Assembly (NCBI GenBank): GCA_963579025.1
Contig: CAUZFZ010000125.1
Coordinates: forward strand, 1 to 32,846
Direction: 5' to 3'
DNA from: CAUZFZ01 sp963579025
GTDB lineage: Bacteria > Planctomycetota > Planctomycetia > Planctomycetales > Planctomycetaceae
Length of the DNA stretch: 32,846 bases
In this document: positions 16,138 through 25,100 of the stretch, piece after piece
Numbering within the stretch: the first letter of the stretch is position 1
How the letters are laid out: the number at the start of each line of letters is the position of its first letter
Translations under genes and position numbers: made by a program
The notes under the pieces: generated by a model
What the model was told of the DNA's origin: nothing
The model's input: the letters and a program-made list of their open reading frames with translations, nothing else
Database searches by the model: none

Positions 16138-18975
16138 TCAGTTTTGAAACAGATCATGCTCCGGCCATTCCTGCACCGCATCCGCTGCTTTATGGAGGAG
16201 CCCGTCGATCTCGCGTCCGGCGTGGCCCATACCCACACTGCTTCGCGTGTTGAACAGCACAGCCCAGTTGCGACCATCGTGTCGACGCACCAATAGCGCC
16301 GCCGTGCCCGGCAATGACCCGGTGTGCCAGGCGTTGATCCGGCCGTCGTCGAGTGTCCGCACCATCCAGCCCAGTCCGTAATGGGTCGGCTTTGCCGAGC
16401 CGTCCGAGTTGTGTCCTGGTGGCCCTTCCGGACGCGACCACATGGCCCGCACCGAGTCGGCACTCAGAATCGGGCACTGGTCCGGATCATCGAACGCGGC
16501 CGCGAAACGAGCGAGATCGATCACGCTGGCAAGCCATGCCCCGTGAGAGTCCATGGCCTCAAGGTGCCACGCGCCATACGCCTGCGAAACCGTCTTACCG
16601 ACGTCCTTCGCGAAGACCGACTTGCCCTGCGTGGCCGTGTAGTAGCGGACTTCGTGTTCCGATCGATCGGACAGGCGCGTGCGGCCGATCCGCATCGACG
16701 TGATTCCCAGCGGTGCCAGCACGTGCTTCCGAACGTACGCCTCATACGTCTGTCCGGTGATGTCCTCAATCACGCGTCCCAGCAGGCAGTAGCCGTAATT
16801 GGAATAGGCGTAACGCTCACCGGGTGCAGAGTCGAGAGGCTCTCCCAGCATATAGCGGATGATTTGATCTGGTCCGACAGGTGGCGGGACGCCCAACGCG
16901 CTGGCAAATCGAACGCTCTGGAACATTGCGTCATAGGACTCGCCGCGATCCCAGCCGCCGGTGTGATGCAGCAGATGCCGGATCGTGATCTGCTGCTGCC
17001 GCTTGTCAGGCTTTGTGCCCTCCTTCACGTGTGGTTCGTAGTTGTCGAGTATCTGGAAGACCGGATCATCCAGTGTCAGCTTCTTCTGATCCACAAGTTG
17101 CAGGATGGCGACCGCGGTAATCTGTTTGCTGATACTGGCAATGCGGTACAGATGCGTTGCTGTCGCGGCTTCCCGGGCAGCCACGGCGGCGTAACCGAAG
17201 CCGCGCGCATAAGTCAGTCGTCCCTGATCGGTAACGGCAAGCGACGCACCAGCGATGGCGTGCTCGTCCAGGAATGACTGCATCAGGTCATCAAAACTCT
17301 TCAGTCGCGGATCGGACGCGCCGGTGGAGACAGCAGCTGGTCGACGTTTCGGATTCCAGCCGGGGCCTCGCAGAACGCGACCCGGCCGAGCGGACGTGAG
17401 TTTGCCGGCAGCAAAGACAATCTGCCCGTTGACCAGGACGGTCCGGATGCCAACGGCTGGTGCCTGCGGTTTCTCGAACGTGGCCTTGTCCTGAATCTCG
17501 TCGAAGTTGAACAGAATCAGATCGGCGGCAAGTCCGATTGAGATACGTCCCCGGTCGTACGCCATGACTTCATTCGCGGCGAGAGCACTGGCCTGGGACA
17601 CGGCCCGCTCCAGCGAGATCGCTCCCAGATCACGCACGTATCGCGACAGCATGCGCGGAAACGAACCGAACGCACGCGGATGCGACGCGATGCGGCTGCC
17701 GCCGGCGGGACCAACGTCGGTGCAGAACGACACGAAGTCCTGCTGCATCAATCGAATCTTGTTGGCATCACTCATGCTCTGGGGCAGAGCGAACGCTCCA
17801 AATCGAGCAATCTCGAAGAATACATCCCACGGGTCTTTGTCGGTCAGCCGTGCGATTTCTCCCAGACTCTTTCCGGCGTACTGCGAGTACTCCGCTGCTG
17901 TAATCTGGCCGAGGACAACCTTGTCCCAGTTATTGCCCGTGTGCCGGAACCAGTTTTCCCAACCGCCTTCGGATTCCATCTCGTGACGAATGGTGGCTCG
18001 CAAATCCGGGTCATTGAGCTGGCGAAGCAGCCGCTCACGTCCCTCAGCAAAATGTCGCGGATGAATGAAGGCCGCAATGCCCAGCCCGTTGTTGATATAC
18101 GGATAAATGTCCGCCGCGACCTGCTGTCCGGCCGCTCGCGCCGCTCGAATCTTTGCGATCGCCTGATCGATCTTCGCCCAGTTCTGTTGTCCCGCCGCTT
18201 TCAGATGAAAGATGTGAACCGGCGTCTTCGCTCGCTTGCCAATCGTCAGCGCTTCATCGATGGCAAACAGTAATTGGTCGCCCTCGTTCCGCATGTGAGT
18301 GTAGTAGCGCCCGCCATACTCACCCGCGACGGCGGCCAGGGCGGAAATCTCGTCGGTCGATGCGTACACGGCCGGCGGATAGATCAGCGCGGTCGACAGA
18401 CCAATCGCACCGTCTTCCATCGCTTGCCGCACGAGCCCACGCATCCGGTCCAGTTCGGTGGGCGACGGATGACGGTCCACATCGCCCAGTACCAGACGCC
18501 GGACCTGTGTGTGTCCGACCGTCTGCACGACGTTCACGGGCAGGCCGTTCTGTTCGAGCAACAGAAAATACTCGCCCAGCGTTTGCCAGCCGGTCCGTTC
18601 CACATCGCCAGATGCCACGGGCGCCGCCGACACTCCCTCTCCACAGTTGATTGTCGTGATACCCTGACTGAGCAGATTGAACGCCGCATTTTCATCGCGC
18701 ATCAACGGTGTCGCCGTCTGCCCCATCATGTCAATGAAGCCCGGAGCGACGATCAATCCGCTGGCGTCCAGCGTGTGCTCGGCAGTCGCATCCCGAAGCC
18801 GGCCGATCGCCGCGACCTTGGCATCACGAATTCCGACATCCGCGCGATACCACGGTGCACCGGTGCCGTCGACAATGCGGCCATTCGTAATGAGCACATC
18901 GAAGTCAGCAGCGAGTGACGTGTTCGTGCCCGCAACAAGGGAGTAGATTACGACCAGTGTGATCCGAATGAGCAT
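16138..18975 (-). CDS. Secreted D-aminoacylase-like amidohydrolase fused to a beta-lactamase-like serine hydrolase
   Basis: This 945-residue exported fusion starts with a Sec signal peptide (MLIRITLVVIYSLVAG, cleavage near SLAA at about 23). Residues about 25-545 are an amidohydrolase of the N-acyl-D-amino-acid deacylase type: PGFID (about 78-82), C111 in NCGEG, H227 in YYTHMRNEG, H257 in IFHLKAAG and D420 in FCTDVGP. The usual HxH pair after PGFID is replaced by MMGQ. Residues about 560-945 are a class C beta-lactamase/DD-peptidase-like domain with S614-x-x-K617 (SISK), Y724-S-N726 and H884-T-G886. A role on D-amino-acid peptides such as peptidoglycan fragments is plausible but inferred. The frame extends to 19026; AGGAG lies 6 nt before the ATG at 18975, so that start is chosen. 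Confidence 0.9.
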   Translation of the reverse strand: MLIRITLVVIYSLVAGTNTSLAADFDVLITNGRIVDGTGAPWYRADVGIRDAKVAAIGRLRDATAEHTLDASGLIVAPGFIDMMGQTATPLMRDENAAFNLLSQGITTINCGEGVSAAPVASGDVERTGWQTLGEYFLLLEQNGLPVNVVQTVGHTQVRRLVLGDVDRHPSPTELDRMRGLVRQAMEDGAIGLSTALIYPPAVYASTDEISALAAVAGEYGGRYYTHMRNEGDQLLFAIDEALTIGKRAKTPVHIFHLKAAGQQNWAKIDQAIAKIRAARAAGQQVAADIYPYINNGLGIAAFIHPRHFAEGRERLLRQLNDPDLRATIRHEMESEGGWENWFRHTGNNWDKVVLGQITAAEYSQYAGKSLGEIARLTDKDPWDVFFEIARFGAFALPQSMSDANKIRLMQQDFVSFCTDVGPAGGSRIASHPRAFGSFPRMLSRYVRDLGAISLERAVSQASALAANEVMAYDRGRISIGLAADLILFNFDEIQDKATFEKPQAPAVGIRTVLVNGQIVFAAGKLTSARPGRVLRGPGWNPKRRPAAVSTGASDPRLKSFDDLMQSFLDEHAIAGASLAVTDQGRLTYARGFGYAAVAAREAATATHLYRIASISKQITAVAILQLVDQKKLTLDDPVFQILDNYEPHVKEGTKPDKRQQQITIRHLLHHTGGWDRGESYDAMFQSVRFASALGVPPPVGPDQIIRYMLGEPLDSAPGERYAYSNYGYCLLGRVIEDITGQTYEAYVRKHVLAPLGITSMRIGRTRLSDRSEHEVRYYTATQGKSVFAKDVGKTVSQAYGAWHLEAMDSHGAWLASVIDLARFAAAFDDPDQCPILSADSVRAMWSRPEGPPGHNSDGSAKPTHYGLGWMVRTLDDGRINAWHTGSLPGTAALLVRRHDGRNWAVLFNTRSSVGMGHAGREIDGLLHKAADAVQEWPEHDLFQN

Positions 18976-19301
18976 CGACATCTCCTGAACGGCTTGTGAG
19001 GGCGTCATGCAATCAACTCCCTGCAACAGCGCGAAAACAGTTGTGACAGAAAGATTGATGACAGAAAAATACTGGAACGCGTCAGTTTCATTTTTCTGTC
19101 ATCAATGTTTCTGTCATTAGCGGATGCGGCGCCCGGCCAGGGACCCCTGCCTGAGGAAATCGCCTCAATGCGCACACCTTCGCGTCCACTGCGGCCTTTT
19201 GTTTAAACTGACAGAAGGCCGCGAAGGTCGCCAAGGGGTATAGTTCTGCCTACTGCTCGCCAGACGATCGTAGTGAAACCGGTTCCTTCGGAGACGTTCC
19301 C
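18976..19301. promoter_or_regulatory. Divergent intergenic region with inverted repeats
   Basis: This region separates the fusion hydrolase (minus) from the DUF1552 gene (plus) and must carry both promoters. It contains the long inverted repeat at 19044-19116 (listed separately) and an 8-bp hairpin at 19191-19222 (GCGGCCTT / AAGGCCGC). Beside the latter is a GGCCGCGAAGGTCGCCAAGG stretch that looks like a decayed short-period repeat. Confidence 0.5.
19044..19116. repeat. 27-bp inverted repeat with 19-nt loop
   Basis: The left arm is 19044-19070 and the right arm 19090-19116; they pair over 27 bp with one mismatch (19053/19107). The inner 17 bp (ATTGATGACAGAAAAAT and its complement) are perfect. 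Each arm contains TGACAGAAA twice, at a 15-bp interval. A further TGACAGAA occurs near 19209. Arms of this length are much longer than an ordinary terminator and it lies in a divergent promoter region, so a small palindromic mobile element or a paired operator is more likely. Confidence 0.8.
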
Positions 19302-20723
19302 GTGAAGAACACGCACATTAGCCGCCGCACGGCCCTGAAGGGACTGGGCTCGATTACGGTCGGCCTGCCGCTGCTCGAAGAGATGCTGGTTTCGACCGCG
19401 AGCGCTCAGCAATCGGCCGTGCCGGTCCGTGCATTCAACGTGTTCTTCGGTCTGGGTATCCCGGCCCCGCTGCAGACCGAAGGATTTGACGGAGTACTCG
19501 AACCGCTCAAGCCACTCAGCGACAAACTGCTCATCATGCGGAATGTCGATCAGGTGCGCTGCGACGAGAAGGGAATCAACGCGCATTTCGATGGCGCTTC
19601 CGGAGCATTTACTGCCGAGGCACCCAACGGCGAAGCACGGTCTGGTGGACCATCAATCGATCAGGTCGTTCGCAAGGCCCACTATCCGAACGGATTACCA
19701 GCCGGCATGGTGCCGACACTCGTCGGCGGGACATTCTTCCGACGCAGCCGGATCAGCCGTTACGTCCACAGCTACAACCAGGATGGCACTGTCGCTGCCA
19801 CGATGCAGGAAAGACCGCGAGACGTGTTCGATCGCGTCTTCGGTACGATCACTTTGGCCACCGGCGACGACGCGCGACGCCGACGACTCAAACGCAGCGT
19901 GCTCGATTCGGTCGTCGATCAGTACCGCTTCTACACGGGCGAGAATTCACCATTGGGAGCCGCGTCTCGGGCACGCGTCAGCGAGCACCTGGAACGCATC
20001 CGCGAATTCGAGCAACGCGCTTACGAGATGAAAGACCGACCGGCCGGCTCGCCGAAACTCCCGCCAAGATCACAGCTTGCTCACGGCGGCAAGGCCGACC
20101 CGGGCGGACAGGGCATCGACATCACGCTGGATGAACTGACATCCGAGTGGCGACTGATGGCCGATCTCTACGCTCTGGCAATTCAGACCGATCGCGTTCG
20201 TTTCGGATCAATCACGTTCCTGGCAGCCGGAGAACGGATTCGACTGACCGGTGACTATGAATACGACGGTCGGAAAGTCTGGCAGTTCGATGACGCAGCC
20301 CAGCAGAACGCATCGGGTGACAAGGGCTGCAGTCACGAGTGGTGGCACAAGTTCCACGAGAAAAAGCGGAACGAACAGTTGCGCGCTCACGCCCACTTGA
20401 AAATGCGCGAGGTCGCGTACTTCCTGAGCCGGCTGGACGGCACCGAATCCAAAGAAGCCAACGGTCGCACGATCCTTGAGAACTCGATGATCACCGTGTC
20501 GACAGAATCGGGTGACGGCCGGCACTCGAATGTGAAACGCGAGTTGTCTGGCGTCTTCCATGCGACCACCAGTGCAAACGGTCGATTCAAAACCGGTCAG
20601 ATCATGGACGTCGGTAAAGAAGGCCTCGACGTCTACAACACGATGCTCGACGCGATGGGAGTCGCCCGGCGACTTGGTCCAGCGAAACGTGAAGGGACAG
20701 TCGTCGACAGTATTCGGGCCTGA
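19302..20723 (+). CDS. DUF1552 family exported protein
   Basis: This second DUF1552 protein (473 residues) is only distantly similar to the one at 6764. It begins at a GTG with GGAGA about 8 nt upstream. The N-terminus is Tat-like (ISRRTALKG, RR at 8-9, then a hydrophobic stretch and cleavage near ASAQQ at about 36). Family-like segments include FFGLGIPAPLQTEGFDG, NVDQVRCDEKGINAHFDGASGAFT and TVSTESGDGRHS. The usual DUF1592 cytochrome partner is not adjacent, so this copy is either an orphan or partnered elsewhere. The function is unknown. Its stop lies 4 bp from the end of the convergent sulfatase gene, leaving no room for separate terminators. Confidence 0.88.
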   Translation: MKNTHISRRTALKGLGSITVGLPLLEEMLVSTASAQQSAVPVRAFNVFFGLGIPAPLQTEGFDGVLEPLKPLSDKLLIMRNVDQVRCDEKGINAHFDGASGAFTAEAPNGEARSGGPSIDQVVRKAHYPNGLPAGMVPTLVGGTFFRRSRISRYVHSYNQDGTVAATMQERPRDVFDRVFGTITLATGDDARRRRLKRSVLDSVVDQYRFYTGENSPLGAASRARVSEHLERIREFEQRAYEMKDRPAGSPKLPPRSQLAHGGKADPGGQGIDITLDELTSEWRLMADLYALAIQTDRVRFGSITFLAAGERIRLTGDYEYDGRKVWQFDDAAQQNASGDKGCSHEWWHKFHEKKRNEQLRAHAHLKMREVAYFLSRLDGTESKEANGRTILENSMITVSTESGDGRHSNVKRELSGVFHATTSANGRFKTGQIMDVGKEGLDVYNTMLDAMGVARRLGPAKREGTVVDSIRA

Positions 20724-20727
20724 CGCG

Positions 20728-22080
20728 TCATTTGCTGCCTCCATCCCCGAACTTCAGCAGTGACTGCCCCTCAGCCGGCATAGTCTCCAATACTGCCGCG
20801 AGCTTCTTTCGCGCCCCGCCAGCTTCAAGACTCTCGCCATCCGCGCTGATGGGATGTTTTTCCAGAACATCCTTCGCCACGTGATAGAGCCGACCATTAC
20901 GGTACAGCTTCCATTCCTGATCTCGCACAAATTGCTGCGGCTTGGTGCGTTCCGGACGCGGACAGTAATAACAGTGCATCCATTCCCGTGGAGTGCCCTG
21001 CTCGCCGCGAAGCTGCGATGAGAAACTATGCCCATCCAGGTTCGCGGGAACGGTCAAGCCTGCCGCCTCCAGCACGGTGGGTAGAAAGTCTGAGAAATCA
21101 ATCAGATCATCGCAGACACGACCAGCAGGCACTGTACCGGGCCACATCGCAACAAACGGAACGCGCGTTCCGGCGTCAGTCATCAGTCCCTTTCCGCCGC
21201 GAATCGACGTTCCGTTCAGAGTGGACGTCAATGACTGATGGGTCCCGTTGTCACCGACGAACAGAATCAGTGTCCGGTCTGCAATGCCCAGGTCCTCGCT
21301 GGTCTTCACAATTCGACCCACCAGCTTGTCCATGTACTCAACCATGTCCTCGAAATTACGCTGCTTGTCTTTACTGCGGAGAGACGGGCTGTCTGGTGTG
21401 GGTACGAATGGACTGTGGACGAGAATCATCGGGTAATAGACGAAGAACGGCTTGTCCCGGTTTTGAGTCATGAATTTCGTGATGTAGCTGGTGGCAACCT
21501 CCGGACCGTACTCGCTCTTCTTGAATTGCTGGTTCGTCCCATCGATCCACTTTAAAGGACCGTGAAAGCGTTCGCCCAGACGATCAACCTGCCACAGACA
21601 GACGTTTTCGAATCCGGCGTCCCGCGGCCAGGTGCCCTTACCACGAAACCGCTTCGAATAATGCTCAGCTCCGAGTAACTGCCATTTTCCAGCCACAGCC
21701 GTCCGATAGCCGGCCTCCTGGAAATACTCCCCGACCGTCTTCTGATCGCGCCGCAGTACCGAGAACGCGGCATAGTTTCGAACATTCGACAGCCCGGTCA
21801 TCAGTTTGACCCGACTCGGCGTGCACAGCGGCTGCGAATAGCAGTGGCTAAATCGCATTCCAAGCTTTGCCATGCGATCAATGTGCGGAGTTCGATACTG
21901 CGAACTTCCGTAAGAACCAAAGCATTCGTAACCGACATCGTCGGCCATGATCAGAATCACATTCGCACGAGGCTCAGCCGCCTGACCAACTGATGCGTCG
22001 TTCACGATTACCGCCAACAGCATCGCGGCGAGAACCGTGGTGAACAATTCCTGAGGACGACGCATCATTCTCGTCATCAA
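20728..22080 (-). CDS. Secreted sulfatase (arylsulfatase family)
   Basis: This is a type I sulfatase (450 residues), hydrolysing sulfate esters, probably of polysaccharides. It has a signal peptide (hydrophobic core LFTTVLAAMLLAVIV, cleavage near GQAA at about 35). Metal-binding aspartates D47-D48 lie in IMADDVG. The formylglycine motif C86-T-P-S-R lies in PLCTPSRVKLMTG, and a GDNGTH motif carries the C-terminal metal ligands. C86 must be converted to formylglycine by an FGE; the nearest FGE-like sequence is only a relic at 11208. A GAGGA site lies about 8 nt before the ATG. The gene follows the 22136 gene by 55 bp on the same strand, so the two are probably one operon. Confidence 0.93.
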   Translation of the reverse strand: MMTRMMRRPQELFTTVLAAMLLAVIVNDASVGQAAEPRANVILIMADDVGYECFGSYGSSQYRTPHIDRMAKLGMRFSHCYSQPLCTPSRVKLMTGLSNVRNYAAFSVLRRDQKTVGEYFQEAGYRTAVAGKWQLLGAEHYSKRFRGKGTWPRDAGFENVCLWQVDRLGERFHGPLKWIDGTNQQFKKSEYGPEVATSYITKFMTQNRDKPFFVYYPMILVHSPFVPTPDSPSLRSKDKQRNFEDMVEYMDKLVGRIVKTSEDLGIADRTLILFVGDNGTHQSLTSTLNGTSIRGGKGLMTDAGTRVPFVAMWPGTVPAGRVCDDLIDFSDFLPTVLEAAGLTVPANLDGHSFSSQLRGEQGTPREWMHCYYCPRPERTKPQQFVRDQEWKLYRNGRLYHVAKDVLEKHPISADGESLEAGGARKKLAAVLETMPAEGQSLLKFGDGGSK

Positions 22081-22135
22081 TCGAATCCTCGTCAGCGGTC
22101 ACCGCAGCGGCTACGAACAGCCAGAGCGAACAGCT

Positions 22136-25100
22136 TCAACGCTTTCTGATTTCGAAGACGTATTTCATCAGGTCGTTGAACTCTGCGCGAGTCTTCAGTT
22201 GTCTCGTTAAGTTCGCGGGCATCAGAGAAGTTCGAGACTCGAAAACTCCTTCGACATCATTCTTCTGGAATGTGATCGGGGTCGGCTGGGCCAAATTTCG
22301 CAAAACGATTTCGATGTCGTTCTCTGAAATACGAATGCCCGTGTGTTGTTTGCCGTCCTCGGTCAGCACAATCACCTGCGCAAATGCTTTGTCAATCAAC
22401 TTCGACGGACGCAGGACGGAATCGACCAGTTGCTCGTTCTTCAGCGCGGTCTTGATTTTTTCCAGGTCGGGACCGAGGCGAATCGCGCCGGCCGGAGGCG
22501 CGTGGCAGGCGAAACAGGCCGCCGCCGATTTATGAAAGAGCGTCTTACCTCGCTCTGCATCTCCTTTCGCAATTGCGACTGCTGCAAGTTCCGCAGGCGA
22601 AGCGCTGAGCAGTTCGTCTTCCAGTTCCTTGTTGGAGAAACCCTCTGGATTAATCCCAATGTCCTTCAGGACGAGCGCTGCTTCCAGCGGATGCTCTGCA
22701 AGCAGGTCATCCGGATTCCAGAACGTCGTGCGGGCAATCGACTCCGCGCGAATTCGCTTTACAGTCTCGGCCGAGATGGTCGATGCGCTGTTGCCCCACG
22801 TGTTGCGGACAAACGTCAGGACAGCAGCGAGTTCTTCGTCCTTCAACAATGACCGGAACGCGGTCATCGGTGGCACACCGCGGGAGGGATCGTATGTCTT
22901 GCCGTGGACAGTAATCTTGCCCCACATGCCGTGAAGAGCCATCTTGACCAGGCGATCTTCGCTGCCGTTTACCCATGGGCTGCGAACAAGAGACGGGTAG
23001 ACAATTCCATTTCCTTTGCCGTGCGCCAGATGACACGTCGCACAATGCGAGTGACGCTGGTAGACCTGAGCACCCAGTTCGTAAACTTTCTGGTCTGCGG
23101 AATTGAGTCGTTTTGGGGGATCGAATTTGACGAATTCGATTTCAGCGGGAGCAACAAATCCGCTGGCACCGGCGTCGACGTTGTACCAGAAGTGCTTGAC
23201 CGTGTTGGCTGCCAGGGCAGCGTGTGGCACCGTCGAGGCCAGCAGCGTATTGAGCAAACCTTCGTTTTTCACATTGTGCTGCTGATGCATCCACAGTGCT
23301 TCGAGAAGATGATGAGCTTCTCTTTCATGGTTCGGATTAAAGCCCTGCATCCACTTCTGAGTGGCTGCGATGACGGCTTTCGAATCACGACCGCTTAGTT
23401 CAACACGGGTGCGGTGACGAATTCCATCTACCGGGTGCTTGAGGTTTTCAAGCAATGCTTCAATCGGTTCATCGGCGATTTTGACCGGTTTCTGCAGCGG
23501 TCGACCTTTGACCGTCAGGCGAATGATGCGGCCATGGTAGTGATCTCGATTCGGGTCACGAATATTGTGCTGCATGTGGCCGATGATGACGTTGCACCAG
23601 TCCGACACATAAAGTGCTCCGTCCGCACCGATGACAGCATCAGTCGGGCGAAAGTTGCGGTCAGAGCTGTTGATCAGTTCTTTGCCCGGTGTGCCCCAGA
23701 CATGTCCGAGTTCCCGTTTCTTACTATCTCCGCCTCCGATTTTGACGCTGACGGCAGCTACGACATCCTTCCCGTTGAAAAACTCGATCTTACCGTTGTT
23801 GAAGCGGTTCTCGAATCCCTTGCGATTCCATACTTTGAAATCGGAGATCAGCACGGGCGCTGGGAAGTCTCCTTTCATCCACGGGTTGTTCTGATTTGCG
23901 GTGTGGGCGAAATTCCCCTTGTTACCATCAACAAGCAGTTGCGCCGGATACCCGCCGAGTTGGCTCGACAGCTCAAGCGTGGCCGTTTTGGCGATGTTTT
24001 TGCCGCCGCTGATGACTTCGACCTCGGAGATATTCATCTGCTGGCGACCGTTTACACTGAGTTTGAATCCGGTAATCCTGGCATCTTTCAACGCCGGGTG
24101 ATTGACTGTGATCAGCCCGCCGCCTTGCGTAATCTTGATGTGCTTCTGATCGGTCTCGGCGGGAGCCTCCTCCTCCTCCTCGATCTCACCCCCTCGGTCG
24201 AGGTCATACTGCTTCACGCCCAGAAAGCCGATGGTATTGCAGATCAGGAAGTCATTCTGCATTTCCTCAGGAAAATGTTCTGAGGACATGATGGCGTTGG
24301 CTGCGACCGGACGAAATTCCTTGGTCAACAGCGTGTGCATCTTGAAGCCCTTACCTTCAGGCCTCACCTGATACGATCGCCCGCCAGTGCCGTCATTGGC
24401 GTAGCAGTAGCCCCAGTAATCAAAACTGGTTCCATGCGGATTCGGTGAGTTACCAGCGTGCGGAGCGATCGTGTAGGAACGAGGATCAAATCGGTACAGC
24501 CCCGAAGCACCAATATTCAGGTTCTGCTTCCATGGTGTTTCGTGGTTGTGGACCAGAAAAATACCGCTCTGCCAGTAAATTCCGCCGTCAGGTCCGTAGA
24601 CCAGATTGTTAGCGGCATGGTGCGTGTCGGAAGTTCCCAGTCCCTGCAGAAGGGGATAACGGACGTCGGCTTTGTCGTCGCCGTCGGTGTCTTTCAGGAA
24701 CAACAGGTCCGGGCCGGAGGTGACAACAACACCACCGCCCCAGAATTCAAAGCCGAGCGGATTGTGAACGTGAGCGAAAATCTTGCGATGGTCGGCGACC
24801 CCGTCGCCATCGATGTCCTCAAAAATCATGAGGCTGTCGTTCATCTTCTTTAGTGGTTCCCATTTGGGATAAGTGTTCCAGCTCGCGACCCAAAGTCGAC
24901 CTTTGGCGTCGACCTGCATCTGCACGGGGTTGGCGAGGTCCGGGAACCGAGTTTCCGAGGCGAAGACGTTCAGCTCGTAGCCTTCCGGCACTGTGATTTT
25001 CGTGAGACTCTCTTCAGGGGTCAGATATTTGACGCTGCCTTCTTTCTCAGCGTTCGAGCTCTTGCTGCCTCCACCCACGTTTGAAATCACTTTCACCGGC

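Noticed and set aside
16324..17277. 317-codon plus-strand frame
   Set aside because: Antisense to the beta-lactamase-like domain of the fusion, which has intact catalytic motifs.
22560..22580. Heme-rich region as a separate cytochrome gene
   Set aside because: The CxxCH motifs are in the same continuous frame as the propeller, with no stop or start between them.
23414..24283. 289-codon plus-strand frame
   Set aside because: Antisense to the giant cytochrome protein; no recognisable features.
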